64,000 bases of DNA, from NCBI GenBank assembly GCA_008921705.1, contig VFFE01006620.1, positions 524,987 to 588,986 of the forward strand. The letters run 5' to 3'. Both the position numbers and the translations under genes were made by a program. The notes under the pieces were generated by a model that had not been told where the DNA came from, searched no databases, and was given only the letters and a program-made list of their open reading frames with translations. This DNA is from Burhinus oedicnemus (taxonomy: Eukaryota > Chordata > Aves > Charadriiformes > Burhinidae). Positions 25,964-37,785 of the stretch are shown here, one piece after another (within the stretch, counting starts at the first letter, position 1; the number at the start of each line of letters is the position of its first letter).

Positions 25964-26160
25964 TCATAGAATCACAGAAACTGGAGATAGAAAAGAGCCG
26001 CTAAGGTCATTTTTGCCCATGCCCTTCCCTCTGCCAAGTGCTTTGTCCAGCACTTTGTAACCAATTTGAAATGCTCTCTACTTACCTAATGCTTTTAAGA
26101 GACCTGCATTTGATTTATGCACAGTAGAAAATTATACCTTTTCTCTAGAGATGGACAATT
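25964..26160 (-). mobile_element. old CR1 LINE 3' end, minus strand
   Basis: Read on the plus strand it begins ATTCATAGAATCACAGAAAC and continues with a diverged GGAGATAGAAAAGAGCCGCTAAGGTCAT, the position where CR1 has GGTTGGAAGGGACCTCAGGAGGTCAT. A downstream GTGCTTTGTCCAGCACTTTG fits the next CR1 block loosely. The divergence indicates an old insertion. The far boundary is uncertain. Confidence 0.6.
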
Positions 26161-27847
26161 TGCCTCATTCAAACAGTTGTGTAATCAATTTCATTTACCA
26201 ATTACAGCTCTTCGTTAACACGCAGCCACCAGGGCACTTGGGAAAGCAGAAAGTTAATGAGATTGAGGATGGGATCAGGAGGGTCTCCTGAATGCCTTGT
26301 TTTCCCCTGACAGTCTAGTAAATCTTTAGTTAGCTGAGTGCTTCTAAAGGAGGAAGCAGGTTTAGAGGATTCGTCTGAGGCATTCATCCAGCTGTGGATT
26401 AGATGGGTCTGCCGCTTTACAGGGGCAGATGGGGCTTGGCAGGGCAGAGAGGAACAGACTGGTGAACCAAACTTACTGGAAGTTGCTGGGTGTTCACTGC
26501 GAAGTGCAGAGCACCTCACACTGGTGGGAACTGAGTTGGTTATCAGTCCTCAGTTCCAGAGTGGAGTAAATGCTATCTGAAAAAGAAACTTTCCTTTAAC
26601 ATGGCAGATGTGAACTTCACATGTCCCTGGAAATTATCCTGTTTCTAGCCTAACCCGGCAAAGCCTAAAGTGACTTTGCTCTTGCATAAGCTCCTCCCAT
26701 ACGCCCGAGGCTTGAGTCTTAAACAGTCTGTCTGAGGCCCCCATTGCCCATTCCAGGGCTTTTCAAAATGTTTCTCCCCAGGGACTGGAGAGTGTCTTGT
26801 CCAAAAGCCTAAATGTTTATCAAGTTTTTTTTCAAATAGATATAAATCTTCTGTTCAAGACACAAGTCATAAATATAAAACTAGGCTTTCCCTGGGGATA
26901 AATTGCAACAGTGTACAGCTGAATTTCTTTTGAAATAACTGGCACTGTCTGCAGTCAGAAATAGGACATTGAACTAGGAGGGATACAAATGTGATTTGAT
27001 ACAGACTTCCTAGGCCTGGCCAACCCCCCCATCATATGGCTTGTCTTGAATCTTGGCTCACCAGTTGCTTGACAAAGGTCCTGCTTTTCAAGTGGTTGTC
27101 CCAAGCCTAATCCTTATATGGTCTAAACTGATGTTTCTGGTGACATGTCAGTGACAATCCTGCACAGCACCAGGGTCTCATCTCCACCTCCTGCTGAGTG
27201 CCCTGCAGAAACCCCTAAACCACCTCTGACTAATGGGCATGCAGAGCTGGAGCAAGTCAGCTGCGTTAGCAGAGTGGCACCCCACTGCAATAAATCTTGT
27301 GATGAAGTGAGTGACATGGGTATCGCACTGTGCTGCATGGTTGCTGGTACGTTGCTTGCAGGACTGAGCTAACCTCCCCTCCCGGCAGCGTGTGATGACA
27401 TCTACATGAGGCAGCACACTTGGAGCCAACACTGATATTTCTGTGCATCTCCTCTGCACCATCAAGACTTCCAAAGTGGTTGATAGGCTGTTGCATTTGC
27501 TTTCAGCGGGATGAATGTTCCACATCATCCCTCAGGTGCTTAAAAAAATTGTCTTCAGATGGCTCTGGAAATCCAGCATGTTGGCAGTCCCATTTTCGAT
27601 ACACTTTCTATTGGGTCCAAATGGCCCAAACATGGATCCATTCTATTCCTACTTCTTTTTCAGAATACATGTTCTTACTGGTATGTAAACTGATGTTGTT
27701 CCAAACAAAAGGAGCACAGCTGAATAAATACACATTTACGGGATGACCTAAACATAAATGTGGTTGCACAGTATAAATGAAAAATCAAGCATAATGACTC
27801 TGAAGATGATGATGCAGCAGACTAATCCTTATAAACATGAACATTCT
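26161..27847. other. non-coding stretch, moderately GC-rich around 27.1-27.5 kb
   Basis: Between about 27120 and 27530 open frames overlap on both strands (up to 116 codons). None has a recognisable domain, and this is what a stop-poor segment gives by chance. No mobile element was recognised. Confidence 0.45.
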
Positions 27848-27919
27848 TCTTCCCTTCCCTTCCCTTCCCTTCCCTTCCCTTCCCTTCCCTTCCCTTCCCT
27901 TCCCTTCCCTTCCCTTCCC
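27848..27919. repeat. (TTCCC)n microsatellite running into an assembly gap
   Basis: At least fourteen nearly perfect pentanucleotide TTCCC units end exactly where the run of N begins. The true array length is unknown because the gap starts inside it. Pure homopurine-homopyrimidine arrays of this type often break assemblies. Confidence 0.97.
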
Positions 27920-28684
27920 NNNNNNNNNNNNNNNNNNNNNNNNNNNNNNNNNNNNNNNNNNNNNNNNNNNNNNNNNNNNNNNNNNNNNNNNNNNNNNNNN
28001 NNNNNNNNNNNNNNNNNNNNNNNNNNNNNNNNNNNNNNNNNNNNNNNNNNNNNNNNNNNNNNNNNNNNNNNNNNNNNNNNNNNNNNNNNNNNNNNNNNNN
28101 NNNNNNNNNNNNNNNNNNNNNNNNNNNNNNNNNNNNNNNNNNNNNNNNNNNNNNNNNNNNNNNNNNNNNNNNNNNNNNNNNNNNNNNNNNNNNNNNNNNN
28201 NNNNNNNNNNNNNNNNNNNNNNNNNNNNNNNNNNNNNNNNNNNNNNNNNNNNNNNNNNNNNNNNNNNNNNNNNNNNNNNNNNNNNNNNNNNNNNNNNNNN
28301 NNNNNNNNNNNNNNNNNNNNNNNNNNNNNNNNNNNNNNNNNNNNNNNNNNNNNNNNNNNNNNNNNNNNNNNNNNNNNNNNNNNNNNNNNNNNNNNNNNNN
28401 NNNNNNNNNNNNNNNNNNNNNNNNNNNNNNNNNNNNNNNNNNNNNNNNNNNNNNNNNNNNNNNNNNNNNNNNNNNNNNNNNNNNNNNNNNNNNNNNNNNN
28501 NNNNNNNNNNNNNNNNNNNNNNNNNNNNNNNNNNNNNNNNNNNNNNNNNNNNNNNNNNNNNNNNNNNNNNNNNNNNNNNNNNNNNNNNNNNNNNNNNNNN
28601 NNNNNNNNNNNNNNNNNNNNNNNNNNNNNNNNNNNNNNNNNNNNNNNNNNNNNNNNNNNNNNNNNNNNNNNNNNNNNNNNNNNN
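27920..28684. other. assembly gap (765 N)
   Basis: Every base in the interval is N. Open frames spanning it are artefacts. The left edge is a TTCCC array and the right edge is the interior of an LTR, so the gap should contain the rest of the array and the missing part of that LTR. Confidence 1.
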
Positions 28685-28950
28685 TGTGACCCCTCTACGC
28701 TTTTCCGCTTCCGACCCTCCAACGGGGCAAGTAACAAATTTGGCTGGCCTTGGTTGTTATAGCAATAAGTATAAGCAAGAGTCTCTCTGCATACCGTTCC
28801 TTGGCCTCAGTTATAAACATGGGTCTTATCACTCTGAGAGCGAACAGTTTTCTGCACAACATGCTGTTAATTTCAGCAGTTAGAAGAGGCCTAGCTAAAA
28901 AGAAAAGTTACTGAACAAAAATTGGTCCTGTTTTACCTCAAACCAGGACA
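28685..28950 (-). mobile_element. 5' part of an ERV LTR, minus strand, truncated by the gap
   Basis: On the minus strand this begins TGTCCTGGTTTGAGGTAAAA at 28950 and runs toward the gap. It is clearly homologous to the LTR at 44077-44799. Shared blocks include CTCTTGCTTATACTTATT (28764-28781 on the complement; 44250-44267), GGTATGCAGAGA, a CCAATTTT block near the start, and GTAGAGGGGT at the gap edge. The related LTR is 723 bp long, so about 455 bp of this copy would lie inside the N run if it is complete. The base following its 5' end gives ACTGA, a possible target-site copy whose partner is hidden. No retroviral coding sequence is visible. Confidence 0.85.
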
Positions 28951-31900
28951 ACTGATTACATTTTACGTTCGATAAAATGTATAAGGAGAAACCTATCAGC
29001 TAGCAGGGGAACTGAGAGTTCTCCTTTCCCAAGCAACTCATAGCCTATTGGCAAAACAGCAATTTGCTTCATCTCCTTTCCTCTAGAGCTATGAACCAGA
29101 GTGGAACGACCACTGCAGGAGAGCTTTGGACGCTCTTTCACTTCCCAACAGTTAGTTTATAGACTGATGATTAAAGCACTCTCACAGAAAGTAGGAGATA
29201 CAGTTTGAAACCACTCAGGTAGGGGTACTGTATGCAAACAGACACAAGGTACCACTGTAACTGCATATTCATCCTCCAGCTGCTCTTTCACAGGAAAGAG
29301 TAGCCCATTATCAGGTTTGAATGAAAAGACTCCTTGTAAAGTCTTCAAGACAGAGCAGCTGCATATTTGTACCTATTCTTCTTGAGAAGGCTCAGGGCTG
29401 TGGAGGAAAGCACGTTCTCCATCATTAATATCAACTGTCCTTGGATGTGACTTACAGCTTACTCCTTTCCAGAGCCTTTCATTACACGCTAGTTTAGACA
29501 GCTTCCCATCGAAGTGAATTGGCTTTGAAATGAAGTGACTCCACATCATAGCACTGAAATACTTTTAGATATATTGTCTAGAGAATCTGGGCAACAGAAA
29601 ATTATTGTGGGTCCCATTTGCAAGAGTTAATGCACCTGCCGATAAGATCCTGCAGTGCTGACCATGGTAGCCTCTAAGCTCTCTGTAAAGGCAAGCCACA
29701 ATCTCTCTGTTTAATTGCTTATCTTGCAAATCGACATACTGTGCAGAGATGTACAGAGAAGAAATACAAAAATGTAAAGCACTCAGATACTACAGTAACA
29801 AAAGTGTCTAAATAACAAAGACTGATAAATCTTATCAATAGAGCTTAATAACTAATTCATACTGCAGTTTACACAGCAAGGTTGGACTCTCCTGTCTGCA
29901 AATTTTCTGCAAGCCACCAGAATTTTACTTGAATTCGACAGAGATGTTAATCTTGAATCAAGGTGCATGGATGTGTTGCATTACTCTCTAGACATGAAGA
30001 TGGCAATGCGTTGTTACAAGCATGTTTGGGTTTTTTCTGTAATAAACCAATCCAGCCCAAACCACAACAGTGTTCAAGGCTATATCTAACTGATAAAGAA
30101 AGGGAAGAAAAAAAGAAAGTTTCCCCTTGGAATATACTCCCCATGGAGTTCTGAAAAGTTTAACTCCACTTACTGTTGCCCCTTCCATAATGAATTAGAT
30201 TGATTTTCCTCGCTATAATTCTGTTAAAAGACCACTTCTGTTTTTAAATATCCCTGTGATATAGCAGTTCTGCCATACAAAAAAAGCATGATTTTCTGAA
30301 CAGGAAAAGATATATCGTCTCTTGCTGCATTGATAGTTTTCCAGACTATGCAATTTCTCAAGAAAAACTGAGTTCATGTCACAGTGACTGCAAAAATGTT
30401 GCACTGTTATTAAGTGCTACTTCCTTAGAACTGTCTCAAATTCCTCCAGTGGGAAGTAAACAGACATTTCTCATGATGACTCCCATATTTTTTTTTTATA
30501 AACGTTGAATGTTTCAGATATCTCATGGCATTCAAATGCTGTGTGGATCTGCTGTCCAGGAACTGCAAGTGTTTCACCCTGCTTAGCATGAGGACGCAGT
30601 CACTGATGTGTGCAGAGGAAGGGAGCATGTCGAATCTTCGAATAAAGTATTCATTGCAACAAAGCATGATTTCAGATTCCCGTTCCTTTAAAAATTTGCA
30701 GATTACTATGCACCCTTCTACTGCTGAATAGGACAGAGGAACCTTTAAAACTTTAGAGTTTGCAGGAACCAGCATTAGCAGTGTTAGAATGTCTAGAAAG
30801 CCTCTGCAATTTAGATAAACAAGTTTGTAGACGGTAGAAACTATTTTAGGCTTTATTTTTTAAATAGCAAAATAAAATACTTGCCAGTGTGAATTTGTGA
30901 AAGTAAATAGCTCAGAGAGTGATGTCTTACAGCAACTGTGCCTTTACTACCTTACCCATTTGCCTTCTGTAACATTTTACACTGCCAAAGTCTTGTTTTT
31001 TCCAGACTGCTTGAATTTGTGCTCCATATTTAAATGATTAGACCTGTTTACATGGGACTGGAGAGGACCTATGCTTGGACATAGCAACAGAGTAAAACAC
31101 AGTAAAATCTTGAATACAGTCATATACAAACATGAGCCTCAGATTTTCCTTTTAGTCTTGTCACATACAAGCAATAAATGAGCTAAAGGGATTTCCTGGA
31201 GGAAAAAAGTAATCACTGACATTTAAAATGATGAAGAATATCTAGCAAGCAGAATATCACTCACACTATCCCACTCCATTACGCAGTTTGCTGTGCTTAC
31301 AGATTATTCTTTTTCATTAAATAAATCAGCAGTTACTATCCTTCCAGGAAAGTGACCTCATTTCTCCTGTACCACTGTGATGGGCCTAATATAATGACTT
31401 GGATAGATGATGGATAGAGGTGGATTCTGAAGTCACTTGAACCTGAAGTTGGCAAGCATTAAAAGCAGGACTGAACATATTTTAAAAAATAGTCTTTTGG
31501 CCTCCTAGAAAGCAGAAAATGTCACTTCAAGCACTCTTGTGTGAGTGAGCAAAGGTGGATGTAGAAAGCAAGACCCTCCTTCAGTGCTGAGAGTTTAGAG
31601 AAAGATTTGGGTTTAAAAAAAAGTACAGTTGATAGGTGGCTGAACTGCAAACTCAGCTGCTAACTTGAGTGTTTCCAGAGCTAAACCTGGGGATTTTAGA
31701 GCTAATTGAAGATCTGTTTAGCAAACATTGCTTGGAAGCTCTGTGTAGGGTCTCCAAGCCAGAGCAGCTGTACATTTGTGACTAGTTTCAAAAGAGAGGA
31801 GCAGGGGGAAGGAGGAGAGATGAAGGAGTTAGGACAGGTATTGCAGCTGCTCCTCATTAACCTCACCAAACAACAAATGGGAAATCAACAAATGAGTACA

Positions 31901-33399
31901 TTCCAGCAGAAATTCAAAGTGGAAGTGATAATAGGAAGGCTAGACTGACAGGTTCTGGCAAGTTAGGAGGGCATTGCTAGAAAAGCACTGGCAGCAAGAG
32001 ACCTCAAAGCTAAGGGATTTACTTCTTTCCTCCTTCCCTTCCCCCTCTCATTTCCTTGCCACAAGAGCAATTATTTTATTTCGTCTATGAGAAATTGATT
32101 GCTGGGATACATTCACTTCCAGAGGGGGAAGGGAGCAGGAACAGGCAGCATCAAGTAGTAGGAGAAAAGCTGAGAATCTAAGTACTCTGAGGAAAAATTT
32201 TGGTGTTCAGTGAGGAAAAATGAGTAGGAGAGTGATAGAAAAGACAGCAGAGCAGTAATTGAAGGTTGGATTCATTCTGGAGGAGACAGCAAGCTATGCA
32301 GTGGGGAATGGCAGTTCCCCAGTGGTGTGTTTTAGTGTGTGGGTTACTGGACATAGAGTGACTTCTACTCTGGCTCATGTCAATGGTAGCAAATACTACT
32401 TTTGCTCTGTGCTGTGGCTAAGTGTTGAACAGTGACATATTACGAAGTTTGTTCAGGCACAAGGGACATAGCTGGAGAGAAATGTATTGGGGTACTATAG
32501 TAAAGTTCATACAAAAGCAGTCAATGGGCTTGAATCTTATTTAAACTATATACACTTTATATTATTCTATTTTTCACTGCAAAATGGTCTGTGTCTGCAA
32601 ATATAACACTTTGCAGATCTGTAAGGTTGATCTTTAACCTACATGGGCACTGGACACAAAGAGTATGGTGGTGGGTCATGCTGTGCTGCAGGACCTGGGA
32701 GCTGTAACCAAGGAAGGAGCAGTCCCAAGCCAGAGGAACATCTTTCAGTTCATTTGTAAGAGGACTCTGTTATTTCAGTAAGTTCTCTTCCTGCAGGCAG
32801 AGTACATGAGGGTACATCAGTGGCACCATACTTCATAGCCCTCACCGTGCTGCCTTTCCTGGAGATACCAGTTGTTTCTTGGAATACCTCTTCTAAGCAT
32901 TTTGAGGTCTTGACATAAGTCTTGCAGTACCTGAAAGCTTGTCCCTTGTCCTAGCTGCAGATCAGCCCATGAGGTTGAAAGGCATGCTTCTCAGGCTTGA
33001 TAAAATGGGAAATACACTTTGAGTTTATAATAAAATGAAACTGTTTCCTGTTCCTGCTTGTAAACATTCCATAGGAAATTGAGGCAGTTTTCACTGGAGA
33101 CAAGGAAACTACCACTAACCAGGAAAAGTTATTTTTACCGTGAAAAATGGCAAACCTCTGCTTATGGCAAATACACTGAAATGTACACTTTTATCCAGGG
33201 GTTGGAATTACACCCTTTTCTCAGAGAACAGCTGCATGTGATGGTGGGAATGGTAAAGTTTTGGCCTGGATCCAATTTGATAATACTTACAGAAAGATGC
33301 AAGGGGGTTTTTCTTGGTTGTTGTTTTGTTTTCTTTGAATATAAATTCTTCCAAAACAAAATTTGGTTACTGGAATATTAGCATTGCAAGGTGCTGAGT
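28951..33399. other. non-coding AT-rich stretch, nothing recognised
   Basis: No gene, RNA or transposable element could be supported over about 4.4 kb. The longest frames are about 116 codons (30425-30775, minus) and overlap a plus-strand frame, which is typical of chance. Confidence 0.5.
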
Positions 33400-33560
33400 A
33401 TTCTGGCTGTGATTCAAAAGTGCACTTAAGCACATGCTTAACTCTGAGGACATAATTAATCTTGCCAATTTCACTGAGGCTATTGACATGCTTAAAGTTA
33501 AGCATGTGATTAAGTTCACCGCTGCAAGAATGCTTAGCCCTTTGTAGGATTAAGCCCAGC
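33400..33560. repeat. ancient amniote interspersed repeat rich in CTTAAGCATG-type palindromes
   Basis: The block contains CACTTAAGCACATGCTTAAC, then ACATGCTTAAAGTTAAGCATG (a near-perfect inverted repeat), then GAATGCTTAGCCCTTTG. This wording recurs in old dispersed repeats of birds, turtles and crocodilians. I cannot name the class with certainty (a CR1-like or SINE relic). It has no coding potential. Confidence 0.55.
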
Positions 33561-35234
33561 TCTGTGCTGCACAAATGATCTTTTGTTCAGTCTTGAATGA
33601 CTAGGACAGGCAATGGAAGGAATAAATACCGTTCTTTAAAATAAACATTCTGCTGATCACAGAGATAGTGCACACAGTATTAACACTGAAACTGTCATCA
33701 CATTTTATTAGCAACATTTTAGCAGCACGTATGAGATGATTCACTTCTCTGAACCATGTCTCCATTATCTCTTTTTACCTGAAATGCCTGATTGGTTATG
33801 TTTCATGATAACTCTACAGTTGCACGTCTTATCAGCAGTCGGTAGTGTCAGCGTAATGGTGCTTCCATGGACCCATGTGCACCTTCAATACTGTGCAGCT
33901 CTATACTCAGAATGGCCAAGTTAGCTCTAAGCAAGCCGCTGTGTCTGTCTGGTGCAGCACAATACCACACAGACGCACTAACCTGCATTGAAGAACAAAG
34001 TGGTCCTGGTAGTGTGACGGTCATGTCCCAGGTTTTAACTTCGTTCATCCCTATCACAGTGTTTTCACTTCTGGTGCTATGCCGTCGTGAGTGGCATGTC
34101 TTTGGCGGAGGCCAGCGGATGCTCAGGCAAAGAGTATAAGAAATGGACAAAAATACAGTGATCTTATTTCAGAACATGTCATCATGGTAACCTCCAGCAC
34201 AGGGTCTTCCTGAGCTAGAAGTACTCACAGCTTGAAGCAATGAGATCCAGAGGATTTCTATACGGAGTTACTCTCTGCAGTGTGGGCAGTACAGTAAGCG
34301 GTTGGTAGTGTGGCATTTTTCATAGTAGGCCTGCATGATGCAGTAAAGGAAATGTTAGTGTTTGCAGGCATTTTTCTCCATAACATTCCCATTTTTGGTA
34401 ACACAGGCAGAGCTGAAAGATGGTAGCAGCAGTGGTAAAGTATCAGAGAAAAAGACAGTGGAAGGAACAACTTTTGCATGTTGTTGAACTGTAATTGTTG
34501 AGGTCTGTAAGCTGAGTCACTGAACCATTCATGTTCATCATTAAAATGAAGCATTCTTAAAATACAATTAAGAAAAAGAACTGAAGCTTAAATAAATCAT
34601 CATCCCCTATTTTCTCTTTACGCATTTCTCCCTTCCAGATACTCTAAAGCCTTAGCACTGTCTCGTTTTTGGCTTTAGTTTTAGTTTGCAGGGTGTGGCT
34701 GTTTTTTATTTTTTGGTTTTTAATTTTGTTGTTGATTCTAACTACTTTTTTATGGTAGTTGTATAGTTTTACTTCTTTCATTTGAAAACTCTGCAACCGC
34801 AGTTTTGAAAATGTCTGATTCCAAACATGGGAAAATGATAGAAAAATCAGCAGAATTCAGAAAATAATGCAAAATTTCAGTTTACTAAACATCTGTCCAT
34901 TTCAATGGAAGACTTTCAAACAGCACATTTTTTGAAAAGCTGCAGAATCAGATATGAAGTTGTTCAACACAGTCTTCAGATTCAAAAGGACTACAACGGG
35001 TCTTGAGAACGTATTGTTATTTCCATGAGGTCTGATGCAATCCTTACCATGTCTGCAGGCAAAGTCTGGAGCTAATTTCTGCTCATGATTCACCAGAGTT
35101 CAGCAGCCTGGAGGGCACAGAGAAATGCGCAGTGCATCTGTTTTGGCAAGTTAAAAGATGAATTTCTGAATACTAAAAATAAATTCTTTATAATTCCATC
35201 CCATCTTGCTTCCAAGGACCTTCCATTTGGCAAA
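33561..35234. other. non-coding stretch, nothing recognised
   Basis: Antiparallel frames of 90-100 codons overlap at 33848-34150 without recognisable domains. T-rich low-complexity sequence lies near 34690-34760. No gene could be supported. Confidence 0.5.
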
Positions 35235-35345
35235 TTTTAATGAAGTGAACCTTGCAACACCTCTGTGAGGTCAACGTAAATATTATCCCCATTTACAGAT
35301 GAATGAAATTATAACCCAGATGGAGATGAAGGCCTTGATTCAGGA
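35235..35345 (-). mobile_element. MIR SINE fragment, minus strand
   Basis: TTGCAACACCTCTGTGAGGT, then TATTATCCCCATTTACAGATGAATGAAA, match the inverted 3' half of MIR (CACAACAACCCTATGAGGTAGGTACTATTATTATCCCCATTTTACAGATGAGGAAA-type). The order and spacing are right. This is an ancient amniote tRNA-derived SINE insertion. Confidence 0.72.
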
Positions 35346-36554
35346 AGCATCCCATGCAGACATGCATCCTTTCTTACGGGTGGTGTTGGCAGCATTAGGG
35401 GACATTTTTTTCTAAAATAATTAAATCTGATTCAGAAATCATTGCCTGGAGACATAAGCCTAGTTTTGGTTCTAGAAAATGAGTAGACATTACTCATGGA
35501 TAGCTCTGGAAACAGTTCTTCCTCATTCACAACTGGTCAGAGTCCTCTGGAAGAAACTGAAAGCAAGAACAGTTGTGGAAGAACATTTTTTTTTTTTTGA
35601 ATATCAAGATTTCTTCCTTTCTAGAGTGAAATGAAAGCAAACAAACAATTTAGAATTTCCCAGGACCAGAAAAAAATGGAATCTCAGACCCATAAGGCCA
35701 TTTTCCTTCTGAAAAGTCTTGATGCTTCATCTTCTTAACATTTGTTATTGGTTTGTAATTGTATAAATAATTTTGCAACAGAAAACGAAATATTCCTTTC
35801 CAGAAAGTGCAGAAGATTGGGCTGGAACCAGAACAAAACAGAGCAAATGAATATTGTTGGGTTTTTTCTCATGGGAACGAAAAAGTCTCCATTGACTCCA
35901 AAACATTTTGTCTCCAAATTTCTGTTTCTGTCTCCTTCAGACTCTGGGAAATGGAGATATGCTAAACACTTTTTGCTATACCATGGCAGACTCAGTTTTT
36001 TTAAAAAACAGTTGGTTTATTTGGTAAGTTTTATTAAACTTGTTATACAACATTATCTAGTTGTTCAGAATATAATCAGTGGGGGGAAAAAACTTAAGGG
36101 GAAGGAAAACAAGAGAGGGTAAAACCGAGAACAAGATTGATTTCACCTACATTTAGCTGCCTTCACTTAATTTAATCTCTCAGATGAGAGAGATGAATCA
36201 CCCCCTAGAGGTGCTTATACATTGACTGAGGACAGCCCCCACATGATTATCTTGAGCCAGACATCTAATTTTCAGATAGCTAAAATTCAGTGAGACTAAT
36301 CCTGCCCCAGTTCCTGCCTCTTGTCTTCCAGCAGAGGTGCTGGAACTGACAGCTCAGAAGGACAGTCAGCCCCATGGAGCTTCAGCTCCCAGCTTGGCCA
36401 GAAGATTTTGAAGAACTGAATGATTTGCTTGTCTAATAATAACAAGGAGATAAATACCAGTTTACATGAATTATTATGCTGTTTATTCGTAACTTTGGGT
36501 CTTGAATATGGATGGTTTGGCTGTAAGTTAAATTTGGATGCAAGAACCCTAGAA
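35346..36554. other. non-coding stretch, nothing recognised
   Basis: A 126-codon plus-strand frame (35742-36122) has no recognised domain and lies in AT-rich DNA. No repeat was recognised. Confidence 0.45.
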
Positions 36555-36730
36555 GTCCAGGACAGAAGCCCATCTAGCTCAGTATGCTGTCCCTGGGGAA
36601 GGTCAATAGCACATTCCATGGAAAACAGGTGAGAATCAAGTAAACATCAAGTGATACTGTCCCAATATACTCTCCCAGTCTCCAGTAATCAGCTTGAGGA
36701 CTACCGAAACAGAGGTGGTAACTCAGAGTT
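36555..36730 (+). repeat. old sauropsid dispersed repeat
   Basis: CCCATCTAGCTCAGTATGCTGTC is followed by CCAATATACTCTCCCAGTCTCCAGTAATCAGCTTGAGGAC. This matches in order a dispersed repeat common in bird genomes (CCATCTAGCTCAGTATCCTGTC...CTCTCCCAGCCTCTGGCAGTCAGTGGCTTAGGGAC). I recall the pattern but not its formal name. It is probably a LINE relic. Boundaries are approximate. Confidence 0.5.
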
Positions 36731-37739
36731 GTTCATGTTTTGACTGCCTAAATGATTTTGATCTTGTCAAAATCAAGCTTGGCAGGAATAAAGCCTTTGT
36801 TGTAGCATACATCTACAATACCATGAGGGGAAGAGCATCAGGGATGGCTAGAATTTATGTAGACATATCTTGGCTAATTGAAATGTCACTAACTTGCCAT
36901 CTGTAAACAGTAGCTTTTGCAACATGAATTTCAGCACAGGCTAACTAAATTCCTCTCTGTGCTTTGGCATGTGCTGAAGTAACTGTGAAGAGCTGACCAG
37001 ATGAAAGCTACCTTGAGTTTGTAATTACCCTCTGAATGCAAAGGTGTGAAGTAGAAGGAATTCTGTACCAAAGTTTGTCTTCCTCTAGAGTATCTGTATT
37101 TCATTTGATGATAATTTCCAGATTTAGATAAACTTTGACAACACACGGCCAAATTTGCAGTGAGGCTGTCAGCAATTTCAAAGGTAACAGCACTGCTGAC
37201 CTGACTGTAGCATCCAGACATGCAAACATTAAAGTATAATCCATGTGGATGCACATTAAAATGAGATGTGGCAAAGAACACTTCCTGACAGTCACAGCCC
37301 AGCTGTGAAGAGCCGTCTTTTGACTCCAGCAGACTACTGTCTAATATCAAAAGTGAGTCAGGCTTGTAGTGAATGCAGCTGGAGATATCACTTAGTAGTC
37401 TGGACCAACTGAAGCCTGACAAATCTGCAGGCTGCAGGCCTGATTGCTCTCTTGAAACACCAATTTGGTTTGCTCATTTTCATGTGAGTGCTTGCATACA
37501 TGTGTACCTATAGATACACACAAAAGATCAAGCAAGCATATATCGAGGTAAAATGATAGAAAGGGTTTACCTTTGTGAAAATCATGGCCTTTTGATATCT
37601 CTGCTTGAAAGAAAAGTACAATTCCTAGATTGGACTATTAATAAAAAAGTGAAGAAAAATTAGCTAAAAAGATATATGTATAAAACAAATTAATTGATTA
37701 AGGTTCTCTGAAAGATTTGAGGAAAGTTTAGGTGTAGAG
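36731..37739. other. non-coding stretch holding the longest non-repeat frame (163 codons, minus)
   Basis: A minus-strand frame of 163 codons runs from 37422 to 36931. It is rich in Ser, Cys and Leu, lacks a recognisable domain, signal peptide or transmembrane pattern, and overlaps no recognised repeat. The length is somewhat unusual for AT-rich DNA but compatible with chance in a 64-kb window read in six frames. I do not call it a gene. Confidence 0.3.
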
Positions 37740-37785
37740 GATCTTAAGAATCCTTCTCATGGTCTTAAGATGAGAAGATCTTAAG
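37740..37785. repeat. short array of GATCTTAAG motifs with an inverted repeat
   Basis: GATCTTAAG occurs at 37740 and 37777, with the variant GGTCTTAAG at 37761. Around the middle copy, CTTCTCAT (37753-37760) and ATGAGAAG (37770-37777) form an 8-bp perfect inverted repeat with a 9-nt loop. It probably arose by local duplication. Confidence 0.6.

Noticed and set aside
27758..28883. Very long open frames (300-350 codons) on both strands across 27.8-28.9 kb
   Set aside because: They are almost entirely N plus the TTCCC microsatellite. The length is an artefact of the assembly gap.
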